Source: Thermococci archaeon | GTDB lineage: Archaea; Hadarchaeota; B88-G9 | Length of the DNA: 21,042 nt | Direction: 5' to 3' | Assembly: GCA_003660555.1 (NCBI GenBank) | Contig: QMUK01000010.1 | Coordinates: 1-21,042 of the forward strand | In this document: positions 7,364-14,481 of the stretch, one piece after another | How positions within the stretch are numbered: position 1 is the stretch's first letter | Layout: every line of letters begins with the position of its first letter | The notes under the pieces: generated by a model | What the model saw: only the letters and a program-made list of their open reading frames with translations | Database searches by the model: none | What the model was told of the DNA's origin: nothing | Program-made: the position numbers and the translations under genes

Positions 7364-9211
7364 TCTGTAGAGGAGAACTCTTCCCTTCGAGTTACAAAAT
7401 TCCCATTCACCAAAGCTTCTCACCAATTCCAAGTACTCTGGATGAAATACTTCTGGACAAATCATTTTGATGTACAATAAGTCCTTTCCACTTTCCTTTA
7501 CGTTGAATTCTTCTCCTGTTATCTCGAAATACCTATAGAAGTCTACCCCTCCGACACTAGCTATTGGAGGACCCTTCCTGAGCTCCCAATATCTGTCTAT
7601 TAAGACGTAATCCGCCTCGTATTTTAAGAAGACCTCAATTCCTTCCTTTTCTGGACTGAACAGAGCCCTAGATATCTCTGCATTCCTCGAAGGCTTTAGG
7701 TTACTCGGGTCTATTACAGTTCTCCTATTAGCCAAAGTTTGGATCCAGTAGCCATAATCCCACCAAGCCAATATGACGGAATCCTCTGGCGTATTCCTCT
7801 TTATCCAATTCAAGGCCTCTATCCACTCTGAAGTTATTTCCGGAGTTCTGGTGTAGGATATCTGAAGGGCTATTATCGACGGGGGTAAGGTGAAACTGAC
7901 TAGCAGGAGGACTAAGATTATGTATCTTGCCATCTTCTCTTTCTTTATCCTCGATTTGTCCCCCTCCTTTACTCTAGATAAGTTGACTAATAGTTTCTCT
8001 AAGGCTATTGAGGAAACTACTGCAGCTGATGGAGCTAGAAGGAAGGATATCCTAGCTGTAGAAGCAGCTGAGTAAATGGTCAGGAGGAACCAAGTCAGAA
8101 GGAATAAGTCCTCACCACGTCTTCTTTTCATGAGCAGGAAAACACCCAGGGGGAAGAGGAAGCATATGGAAAAAGTCCTGACGTACCACTCTCTATAGGT
8201 TATTGGTTGATGTTCAGCAATAGACGAGAATAACGGAGATTCCTCTCTGGCCAGAGGGTTTATCATGTAATAGAATTTGCTTAGGTTCACGCCTATGAGC
8301 AACGAAACCAGACCAGCAGCGAATATCGAAACTAAGAAGAACAATCTGGAGTATTCCTTCCCATACTTCTTTCCTATTAAGTAAGCTAAAATCGATAGAT
8401 AGGAAATGAAAATAGAGGAGAACACCAATGGATCCGTGTAAACGTATCTCCACTTCTGAGAGGTTAGGGAGATCACTAGAGCTATAGTGAGGGAGGGAGT
8501 GACGGAGTAAACTCCTCTTTTATCTAATTTCTTCAGCAGTACCATCAGAGATAGAAAAGCAGAGAATATAAGGAACACAGATCTGAAAGCACCCCAAGTA
8601 AGAGCCATTCCTCCTAAGAATATGCCAGACAGTATGGAATACTTAATTGAACAATTCTTGTAGCTCTTAATCAATAAGTATACTGAAACAAGCATTAAGA
8701 GTCCGCCTAGACTCTCTTTGTCGTTGAATCCAGCAAGAGTCCTTATTAGATGCGGTGGAGATACTGCTAGAAAGAAAGAGGACAACAACCCAACTTCTCT
8801 ACTCCATATTTCCTTTCCTATTGAATACATCGGGAAAACGCAGAGAGCTCCTAGAATAGAAGGAAACAATATGAAGAATTCCTTCAGAGTGAAACCGAGC
8901 TTGGATCCTACTAAGAGGTAGGAGTAAGCTATCGTGTAGTGTAATAGTGGGGGAGAAGTGTAAGGAACTATCCTACCCTCTGGATGATAGGAGAGAACAT
9001 CTATTTCTGGCCTGTGCCCATTTCTCACGATTTCTTCGACCATTCTGAAGTGAAAATATGGATCCATCCCTATTATTTCCCCATAGTGCCTAGGTATCTG
9101 CCTGAGGTAGAACGCTAGACAGAATACCAGGAAGAGAAGTAGGACATATCCCAGTTTTCTCTTTTCTTCTTTTTCTTTTTTTCTTTTGTCACCACTTCCT
9201 TCCCTATTCAA
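7328..9211 (-). CDS. aglB: Oligosaccharyltransferase AglB (STT3 family), short form
   Basis: 627 aa, GT66 membrane enzyme that moves the lipid-linked glycan to Asn of N-x-S/T sequons outside the cell. TTG at 9211 follows GGTGAT and sits 1 nt after the fttA stop; an ATG at 9241 would overlap fttA by 29 nt. Seen from 9211: a Lys-rich cytoplasmic start (1-19), a first helix, the metal-site loop GMDPYFHFR (D50), FNDKES (162-167), the external loop with SIAEHQP (E333) that contacts the sequon, and the signature WWDYG (483-487) opening the soluble C-terminal part. The C-terminal domain is only about 145 residues after WWDYG, so this is the compact type, as in short Archaeoglobus AglB proteins. The Lys-rich start shows up as a pyrimidine run near 9160-9190 on the plus strand. 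Confidence 0.95.
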   Translation of the reverse strand: MNREGSGDKRKKEKEEKRKLGYVLLLFLVFCLAFYLRQIPRHYGEIIGMDPYFHFRMVEEIVRNGHRPEIDVLSYHPEGRIVPYTSPPLLHYTIAYSYLLVGSKLGFTLKEFFILFPSILGALCVFPMYSIGKEIWSREVGLLSSFFLAVSPPHLIRTLAGFNDKESLGGLLMLVSVYLLIKSYKNCSIKYSILSGIFLGGMALTWGAFRSVFLIFSAFLSLMVLLKKLDKRGVYSVTPSLTIALVISLTSQKWRYVYTDPLVFSSIFISYLSILAYLIGKKYGKEYSRLFFLVSIFAAGLVSLLIGVNLSKFYYMINPLAREESPLFSSIAEHQPITYREWYVRTFSICFLFPLGVFLLMKRRRGEDLFLLTWFLLTIYSAASTARISFLLAPSAAVVSSIALEKLLVNLSRVKEGDKSRIKKEKMARYIILVLLLVSFTLPPSIIALQISYTRTPEITSEWIEALNWIKRNTPEDSVILAWWDYGYWIQTLANRRTVIDPSNLKPSRNAEISRALFSPEKEGIEVFLKYEADYVLIDRYWELRKGPPIASVGGVDFYRYFEITGEEFNVKESGKDLLYIKMICPEVFHPEYLELVRSFGEWEFCNSKGRVLLYRLRKEEIVGKQS

Positions 9212-9212
9212 C

Positions 9213-10928
9213 TTAATCACCCAATACGTATGCATCCCCATTCCTTGGGGCTACGGCACTTAATCCAATCTTGTTTCTTATCTCAGATGCGAATTTCTCA
9301 CAGTGTCCTCTCTCTCCATGGACTGTAAATACCTTTGGTTTTCCACAGTTCTTCAAATACTCAAATAGTTCTGGCCTGTCGACGTGGGCTGAAAGAGTCA
9401 CCTCTACAACTTCCGCCTTGAGTTCAATGTTCTCATTGTCTACTCTTATTTTGCGCTCTCCATCGAGTATCTTTCTTCCTAGGGTACCTTCAGCTTGGTA
9501 ACCGGTTATTATGATCGAATTTCTTTCGTCACCACCCAGTTCCTTGAGATACCTAATAACTGGCCCTCCAGATAGCATTCCAGAGGTAGTGACTATTATT
9601 CCTCTCTCTGAGATTGCTTCCTCTCTGTGTTTTTCTCTCCAGATCCAACTTATGTTTTCAGTCCTGAGATCCCTAGCTAAGAACTCGGGATGGGACTGAA
9701 TTATCTTAGTGGCTTCCCTTATCATCCCATCCACGAAGATGGGTATGTCCACTCTGTAATCCTGCAAGATCAGGAGAATTTCTTGTCCTCTACCTACACC
9801 AAAACTGGGCACTATGGAGGATCCACCTCTCCTATAGGTTTCTAGTACAGCCTTTATTAACTTCTTCTCTTCCTTTTTCCTAGAAGGATGTGTTTCCATG
9901 GAATATGTACTCTCTATTGCTATGAAGTCCAACTCTGGATAACTTCGGTCAGCCCCCTCTAGCAACTTACTTCTCTTTGTGTTTATGTCTCCAGTGAACA
10001 GGAATCTCTTTTCCTTACCATTGGATTTGATCTTGAGTAGCACTGAGGAGCTACCAGGTATGTGTCCAGCATCAAATAACTCCACGCTTACATCTGGGGC
10101 AACGTCTATTTCCTCCCTGTACTCGATGGGTATGCTTTTCCTTATGGCCCGATCTATTTCTCTTTTCTCGAACCCAATTTTGTCTCTACCTATTTTATAC
10201 AGATCTAGGGCCAGAAGTCTCATTAGGGATATAGTGGCCTCAGTGGCGTAAATGGGTCCATCGTATCCCATGGAGTAGAGACGAAATACTCCACCAGCGT
10301 GATCTAGATGGGCGTGGGTGAGAATCAGAGCATCTATTTCTTCTAACTTCAATTCCGGGAGGTGATGAGGATACTTGTAATCAGAGGGAGAAATACCATA
10401 GTCCACCAATACACTACTTTCCTCTGTTTGAACTAGAGAGGAACTCCTTCCGACTTCTCTGCACCCACCTAGGAAACTGACTCTCGGCAACATGTCATAT
10501 CTCTTCGTCGAAGTTCTAATTCTCCTCCCAATCCTGAGCAAAAACGAGTACCTACCATTTTGCTCGTGTATTTCACTCCTAACCTTCCGGACTATTCCAG
10601 AATATGATGGATACTTGAATATGGGTCTCCATCCAGTCTTCAAGAAGAACTCCTCTCCCAAGAATTCCTTCTTGGACTCTATTATCACAGAACCAAGGGA
10701 TTCATCGAAGTACACTCTCACACTAAGCCCTCTCTTCTCGGCCTCTCTTCTTATTACTTCTAAGACCTCTTCTTCTCCCATTCTTGAACTACACTTAACG
10801 AATGAGAACTTCTCGATCCCATACCTTTCCTTAACTTTTTCCTTTAGGTCATTGCTTAAATCGCTCGGAGAGTCCAGTACTACTACTTTCCAAGGTCCAA
10901 GAAATTCGAGCATGATGACTCCACTCAT
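9213..10928 (-). CDS. Archaeal beta-CASP nuclease / termination factor FttA (aCPSF1) with reduced KH region
   Basis: 571 aa, metallo-beta-lactamase/beta-CASP protein of the CPSF73-like family. In archaea FttA cleaves nascent RNA and terminates transcription. Catalytic elements are complete: D176 (LVDYG), HAHLDH (205-210), AGH (H288), TGD (D314), then CASP motif A E339, motif B SAH (513-515) and motif C VHGE (536-539). REVGRSSSLVQT (157-168) is typical of this branch. Family members are usually near 630-650 aa with two KH domains at the N-terminus. Here the N-terminal part is about 145 aa and the GxxG (IGKGG-type) loop expected before the TGW segment (98-100) is missing. ATG at 10928 overlaps the upstream stop as ATGA; ATG at 10913 with GGAG in front is an alternative. 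Confidence 0.9.
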   Translation of the reverse strand: MSGVIMLEFLGPWKVVVLDSPSDLSNDLKEKVKERYGIEKFSFVKCSSRMGEEEVLEVIRREAEKRGLSVRVYFDESLGSVIIESKKEFLGEEFFLKTGWRPIFKYPSYSGIVRKVRSEIHEQNGRYSFLLRIGRRIRTSTKRYDMLPRVSFLGGCREVGRSSSLVQTEESSVLVDYGISPSDYKYPHHLPELKLEEIDALILTHAHLDHAGGVFRLYSMGYDGPIYATEATISLMRLLALDLYKIGRDKIGFEKREIDRAIRKSIPIEYREEIDVAPDVSVELFDAGHIPGSSSVLLKIKSNGKEKRFLFTGDINTKRSKLLEGADRSYPELDFIAIESTYSMETHPSRKKEEKKLIKAVLETYRRGGSSIVPSFGVGRGQEILLILQDYRVDIPIFVDGMIREATKIIQSHPEFLARDLRTENISWIWREKHREEAISERGIIVTTSGMLSGGPVIRYLKELGGDERNSIIITGYQAEGTLGRKILDGERKIRVDNENIELKAEVVEVTLSAHVDRPELFEYLKNCGKPKVFTVHGERGHCEKFASEIRNKIGLSAVAPRNGDAYVLGD

Positions 10929-11272
10929 TTACTAGCACTTCCGTAAGACTCTTCCTTCAAGATTTCGAGAAGAACTTCAGATATCTCGGTTTCATCTCTA
11001 TTCGTTTCCAATAACTGGAATTCTGCATATCCCTCTTTCCACTTCCCTTTTCTTTGCCTCAACTCTATGGCCCTTCTAGCGGGATGCGTCTTTATTGAGA
11101 CATAAGCCCTCACAAGTGCAGCTACCGTAGCTTCTTGGAGTACTATTCTCCCAGAGGACGTCTCCAGGACAAATCTCACGTGTTTATGTCCTCTAGGCAC
11201 TCCTGCTAGTATAGCCAAGACTTCCTCGTTTCGGAGCAACATATCCGCAAGTGTTTTAATCGAGTATTTCAA
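10925..11272 (-). CDS. Unknown archaeal protein upstream of the beta-CASP nuclease
   Basis: 115 aa. The frame is open upstream to 11380, but that part would lie antisense inside guaAA. TTG at 11272 with TGGGG just upstream gives the N-terminus MKYSIKTLADMLL and avoids the overlap; ATG at 11284 would overlap the guaAA ATG. The sequence is soluble, mixed alpha/beta, rich in basic residues in the middle (HPARRAIELRQRKGKWK), with an acidic C-terminus. It lacks Cys, transmembrane segments and known catalytic motifs. It is first in a tight three-gene run with the nuclease (4-nt overlap) and aglB. I do not recognise a named family; an RNA-linked role is only a guess from its neighbour. Confidence 0.8.
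   Translation of the reverse strand: MKYSIKTLADMLLRNEEVLAILAGVPRGHKHVRFVLETSSGRIVLQEATVAALVRAYVSIKTHPARRAIELRQRKGKWKEGYAEFQLLETNRDETEISEVLLEILKEESYGSASK
11253..11262 (+). promoter_or_regulatory. Putative TATA element for guaAA inside the divergent gene
   Basis: GTTTTAATCG lies 21-30 bp before the guaAA ATG at 11283, which has no ribosome site in front (TTTCCCCAC). This fits a leaderless guaAA mRNA with its promoter embedded in the coding sequence of the divergent gene. Confidence 0.4.
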
Positions 11273-11282
11273 ATTTCCCCAC

Positions 11283-11846
11283 ATGCTCATACTGGTGGTA
11301 GACAACAGAGGACAATACACCCACAGGATATACAGGACGTTGAGAAACCTAGGAGTGAAAGTCGAGATAGTCCCTAACACCTCTCCGCTAAGAGAAATAA
11401 AAAGAGCAGATGGGATAGTTCTAAGCGGAGGGGCACCTAGAATAAGCAGTGGAGACCTGGGAAGAAGTATTGAATATGTAAGGGAGTTTCAGGGACCAAT
11501 ATTGGGAATATGCCTAGGACATCAAGCCATAGCTATAGCACTAGGAGGAAAAGCCGGTCCAGCGGAAAAAGGTGAATACGGCCCAGTTGAAATATATATA
11601 GACAAGCCCGAGGGGATACTACATGGAATGGGAGGTAGAATGACCGTCTGGGAATCTCACTGGGACGAAGTCAAGGAACCTCCAAAGGGCTTCGAGATAT
11701 TGGCTCACTCAGAGAATTGCAGAATTCAAGCAATGGGAGATATGGACAGAATATATGGTGTCCAATTTCACCCAGAAGTGGTCCATACACCGAGAGGAAG
11801 AGAGATATTCGACAATTTCATCAAAATAGTCAAGGGTCTCATATAG
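11283..11846 (+). CDS. guaAA: GMP synthase glutaminase subunit A
   Basis: 187 aa, class I glutamine amidotransferase that hydrolyses Gln and passes ammonia to the separate ATP-pyrophosphatase subunit (GuaB-type partner) to turn XMP into GMP. The catalytic triad is visible: nucleophile C77 in GICLGHQ, H163 and E165 in GVQFHPE. The oxyanion segment LSGGAPR is at 48-54. The length is that of archaeal stand-alone subunits (about 188 aa). The partner subunit is not in this window. ATG at 11283 gives the typical start MLILVVDNRGQYTHRI. The GGPP synthase gene follows 18 nt later, so the two are probably cotranscribed. Confidence 0.96.
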   Translation: MLILVVDNRGQYTHRIYRTLRNLGVKVEIVPNTSPLREIKRADGIVLSGGAPRISSGDLGRSIEYVREFQGPILGICLGHQAIAIALGGKAGPAEKGEYGPVEIYIDKPEGILHGMGGRMTVWESHWDEVKEPPKGFEILAHSENCRIQAMGDMDRIYGVQFHPEVVHTPRGREIFDNFIKIVKGLI

Positions 11847-11864
11847 TCGTTGGAGGTGTTACAT

Positions 11865-12851
11865 TTGTGGACTTTCCTAGAGGACATGAAGAGGATTTCC
11901 AGTGTGATAGACTCCGAGATAGATAGGATCCTCTCTGAGATAGAAGACGAGAGACTCAGAGAGGCATCGGAACACATACTCAAGAGTGGTGGGAAGAGAC
12001 TTAGGCCGTTTCTCGTTGTGATCTCGTCTCAACTAGTTGGAGGAACGGTGAAAGATGCAATTCCTGGAGCTTTAGCTGTGGAACTAATTCATAATTTCTC
12101 TCTAGTTCACGATGACATAATGGATAGGTCTAAAATGAGGAGAGGGAAACCGACGGTTCACGAAGAGTTCGGAGAGGACATGGCCATATTAACTGGCGAT
12201 GCCATATTCTCCGAAGCTTTTTCAGTTCTTTCCAGTCCTGATGGTAATTCAGAGAGAGTACTCGAGGCTATAAAGATACTCTCTAGGACCTCTAAGATCC
12301 TATGCGAGGGACAGTCTATGGATATATCCTTTAAGAAGAGGGAGTCAGTCTCAGAGGAAGAGTATCTAGAAATGGTTAAAAAGAAGACTGGGGCTCTCAT
12401 AGCGTCTTCAGTCTACATAGGAGCTTTATTGGGAGGAGGGAATAAAACCGAGTGTGAATCCCTGTGGAAATATGGAGAAAACCTCGGGGTAGCATTTCAG
12501 ATAAGAGATGACTGGTTAGATCTCAAGGGTGATCCTGAGAAGTCCGGAAAGCCTAGGGGCTCAGATATCAGAGAGGGAAGCAAGACCATAATAACAATAC
12601 ATGCGCTGAGTTCTCTAAGAGGGGATGAGAGAGATAAACTCCTCAGAGCGTTAGGTAGAGAGGACATAAGTGAGAGTGAAATCCAAGAGGTAATTCGCAT
12701 ATTGGAGGAAGCTGGATCAATTTCTTATGCAGAGGAAAAGGCCAAGGAGTTCGCGGAGAAGGCTAAGAAATACTTGGAGCAGTTCGAGGAAAATAAATAC
12801 AGGAAATATCTGGAGGAGATAGCCGATTTCTCAGCAACTAGGGAGATGTAG
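11865..12851 (+). CDS. idsA: Geranylgeranyl diphosphate synthase (polyprenyl synthetase family)
   Basis: 328 aa, trans-prenyltransferase that builds the C20 (or C15/C20) diphosphate for archaeal membrane lipids from IPP and allylic primers. First Asp-rich motif DDIMD (83-87), second DDWLD (215-219), and the GGKRLRP substrate loop (42-48) are intact. Phe78 sits five residues before the first motif, a position known to limit chain length, which fits a C20 product (inference). TTG at 11865 is chosen since GGAGGTG lies 6 nt upstream; the frame opens at TTG 11850, which overlaps that site. The C-terminal ~70 residues are helical and charged. It follows guaAA in the same direction. Confidence 0.93.
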   Translation: MWTFLEDMKRISSVIDSEIDRILSEIEDERLREASEHILKSGGKRLRPFLVVISSQLVGGTVKDAIPGALAVELIHNFSLVHDDIMDRSKMRRGKPTVHEEFGEDMAILTGDAIFSEAFSVLSSPDGNSERVLEAIKILSRTSKILCEGQSMDISFKKRESVSEEEYLEMVKKKTGALIASSVYIGALLGGGNKTECESLWKYGENLGVAFQIRDDWLDLKGDPEKSGKPRGSDIREGSKTIITIHALSSLRGDERDKLLRALGREDISESEIQEVIRILEEAGSISYAEEKAKEFAEKAKKYLEQFEENKYRKYLEEIADFSATREM

Positions 12852-12874
12852 CTTTACTCATTTGAATTAGATAA

Positions 12875-13375
12875 TTATTTCACACCGAGTTTTTTCTCTA
12901 AATCAGTAGTAGTATTAGCTTCATTGAGTATGGCCTTTATTTTGCTCAGAATTTCCTCAGCATGAGATATCTGAGCAACTCTCTTCCTCTCTGGCTTATC
13001 TTCTACGACTTCAAGAGCGTATTTGACTAACCCCATAGCTTTGCTTTTCGACTCCATAGCTAATATTCTGACGATTTCACCTATTATCTCCTCTCGTTCA
13101 TCATCGGAGATTCTCTTTAACCCTCTAATTAAGGATATCACACCATAATATATATCTGAGGCACTCTCAATTTTTTCCAGTAGATTAGACAGGTTTACGT
13201 CACTTCTAAGGTCTTCCGGAATTTCCACAGCACATTTAAGTAGTTTCCAATCGCTTTTACTCAATTTAATGGATATCGGCTCTGAGACCATTTCGGAATC
13301 TTGTATCTCTAGTATTATTCTTTCATCCTCTCTTTTGACTTTTACCTCCATACCATCAAGCGGAATTCTATCCAA
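12875..13375 (-). CDS. Unknown soluble helical protein
   Basis: 166 aa from TTG at 13375, which has GTGGGGGG about 6 nt upstream; ATG at 13381 is in frame but directly abuts that run. No signal peptide, transmembrane segment, Cys cluster or catalytic motif is evident. The first ~45 residues look beta-stranded (EVKVKREDERIILEIQDSE), the rest strongly helical and charged, ending KKLGVK. It converges on the GGPP synthase gene with 23 bp between the stops. A good TATA sequence (CTATATAAG, near 13436) lies about 55 bp upstream, giving a leader of around 30 nt. I do not recognise the family, and the neighbours give no clear hint of function. Confidence 0.75.
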   Translation of the reverse strand: MDRIPLDGMEVKVKREDERIILEIQDSEMVSEPISIKLSKSDWKLLKCAVEIPEDLRSDVNLSNLLEKIESASDIYYGVISLIRGLKRISDDEREEIIGEIVRILAMESKSKAMGLVKYALEVVEDKPERKRVAQISHAEEILSKIKAILNEANTTTDLEKKLGVK

Positions 13376-13430
13376 GAGCATCCCCCCACTTTAATTTTGC
13401 AATTCTATCCTAAGCTTACCCAAACTCACG

Positions 13431-13441
13431 CTTATATAGGG
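13431..13441. promoter_or_regulatory. Symmetric TATA box, possibly bidirectional
   Basis: CTTATATAGGG on the plus strand reads CCCTATATAAG on the minus strand. On the minus strand it would serve the gene starting at 13375 with a ~30-nt leader. On the plus strand its centre lies about 24 bp before an ATG at 13459. Confidence 0.5.
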
Positions 13442-13458
13442 TGCGGTATTTCCATTCA

Positions 13459-13515
13459 ATGGGAAAAGTTCCAGGGCAATCTTACATCACTTCAAAATGG
13501 GAGGTACTTTCCTAA
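13459..13515 (+). other. Possible leaderless 18-codon small ORF
   Basis: ATG at 13459 opens an 18-codon frame, MGKVPGQSYITSKWEVLS, ending in TAA at 13513-13515. The ATG sits about 24 bp from a strong TATA box, where archaeal transcription would start, and there is no ribosome site. An open run of this length is expected by chance, so the promoter geometry is the only support. The rest of the 13382-13578 gap holds the promoters of the flanking genes and nothing else I can name. Confidence 0.25.
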
Positions 13516-13540
13516 TCATTTCATCTCGACTTGAGAAAAA

Positions 13541-13550
13541 CTTATTAACA
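13541..13550 (+). promoter_or_regulatory. TATA box of the small membrane protein gene
   Basis: ACTTATTAAC is centred about 33 bp before the TTG at 13579, giving a leader of only about 8 nt that includes GGGGGAT. Confidence 0.4.
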
Positions 13551-13578
13551 ATAGGGAAGATGGGAGTAGGGGGATAGA

Positions 13579-13902
13579 TTGGACAGGACTGAAAAAGCCC
13601 TCAAAGTCGTAATAACAATCAGTTTGGCCCTCTTCATAATTTACTTCGTGATAGCACCTATTAACCTCTGGCAAGTAATGGGAAAAGCTGGAGAAGATTG
13701 GTCGAATCTTCCGCTATACCAGAGAGTAATAGAGACAATACTCCGAATACCCATAGGGGCAATATTCTGGCTCTTGACTTTATTAGTCGCTCTAATATCT
13801 CTGGATATACACAGGTTAGTCTCCCATAGGATATCTAAACCAGAAGAGAAACCAAAAGCAGAGCAGGAAGCAGAGGAAAAAACAGAGGAACCATCAGATT
13901 AG
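13579..13902 (+). CDS. Unknown small membrane protein
   Basis: 107 aa. TTG at 13579 follows GGGGGAT at 13569-13575. Two hydrophobic helices, about residues 8-30 and 50-76, are separated by a short loop (GKAGEDWSNLPLYQRV). A basic stretch (HRLVSHRISK) follows, then a 22-residue tail made almost only of Glu, Lys, Ala and Pro (from about 84 to the end). By the positive-inside rule the C-terminal tail is probably cytoplasmic. There is no enzymatic or transport motif. It ends 8 bp before the convergent stop of endA. Family not recognised. Confidence 0.75.
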   Translation: MDRTEKALKVVITISLALFIIYFVIAPINLWQVMGKAGEDWSNLPLYQRVIETILRIPIGAIFWLLTLLVALISLDIHRLVSHRISKPEEKPKAEQEAEEKTEEPSD

Positions 13903-13910
13903 AGTAGAGG

Positions 13911-14438
13911 TCAGAGCTTCGTCCATTTGACGGAATAGTAAGTCACTTCTCCCTCCTCTCCGACTATGGCCAGTATCAATTTCTTCCTCACGCTGTGAGC
14001 AACTCTAGCTAATGCTAGCAAGTCGTACGCCTTCACACTTTCGACCTCCCCTATTACTCTCACTAGGTAGGACGAGTGCTCTTTGTCCGGATCATCTCCC
14101 TTCTCATAGACTCTGAAATCTGCACCGTATTTGTGTCCACTTTTCACCAGGTATCCTTTCTCCGTGAGGTCTTCGAAGACATGGTATCTCTTGAAATCGA
14201 CTTTTTGGAGCAATTGATCTACATTAATTTCCTTTCCCATATGAAAAGCCTTTATTTTACCTTTTTTCATGAGGTAGATCCCTTCCAATGGTGAGAGCTC
14301 TAGCACCCCATTCTTAATTGTCCCGATTTTCCGTTTACCTCTGAGAACATTTATTTCTCTATTCCCTCTGACGATGAGACACTCCCCAGACAATATGGCT
14401 TTTACACTCTTACTTCTCAATCTCAGAATCCCACCCAC
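13911..14438 (-). CDS. endA: tRNA-intron endonuclease EndA
   Basis: 175 aa, archaeal splicing endonuclease that cuts the bulge-helix-bulge at tRNA (and some rRNA) introns, leaving a 2',3'-cyclic phosphate. The catalytic triad is visible with the spacing of the well-known Methanocaldococcus enzyme: Y111 (FRVY), H121 (HSSYLVRV), K152 (VRKK). KYGADFRVY (103-111) is a family signature. The length matches the homotetrameric one-repeat type (about 180 aa). GTG at 14438 has no ribosome site, but a TATA-like TTCTTAACTC lies about 24 bp upstream, so a leaderless start is likely. It converges on the small membrane protein gene and is divergent from the btpA-like gene, 43 bp apart. Confidence 0.95.
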   Translation of the reverse strand: MGGILRLRSKSVKAILSGECLIVRGNREINVLRGKRKIGTIKNGVLELSPLEGIYLMKKGKIKAFHMGKEINVDQLLQKVDFKRYHVFEDLTEKGYLVKSGHKYGADFRVYEKGDDPDKEHSSYLVRVIGEVESVKAYDLLALARVAHSVRKKLILAIVGEEGEVTYYSVKWTKL

Positions 14439-14453
14439 GTTATCGTTATTAAG

Positions 14454-14467
14454 GAGTTAAGAACTTA
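14454..14467. promoter_or_regulatory. Shared near-symmetric TATA region between endA and btpA-like gene
   Basis: AGTTAAGAACTTAG is nearly palindromic and sits midway between the GTG of endA (14438) and the TTG of the divergent gene (14482), about 22 bp from each. Neither start has a ribosome site. One element could therefore place leaderless transcription starts at both genes. Confidence 0.4.
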
Positions 14468-14481
14468 GCATCCCTGGGCAC

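Noticed and set aside
9155-9190. Pyrimidine-rich run as a terminator or repeat
   Set aside because: It is the complement of the Lys/Glu-rich coding start of aglB; no transcript ends there on the plus strand.
10492-10935. Plus-strand frame of 147 codons opposite the beta-CASP gene
   Set aside because: Antisense to a clear KH/beta-lactamase coding region; composition is Ser/Leu rich as expected of a reverse shadow.
11273-11380. N-terminal extension of the unknown 115-aa protein
   Set aside because: Would lie antisense within guaAA; TTG at 11272 has a ribosome site and gives a sensible N-terminus.
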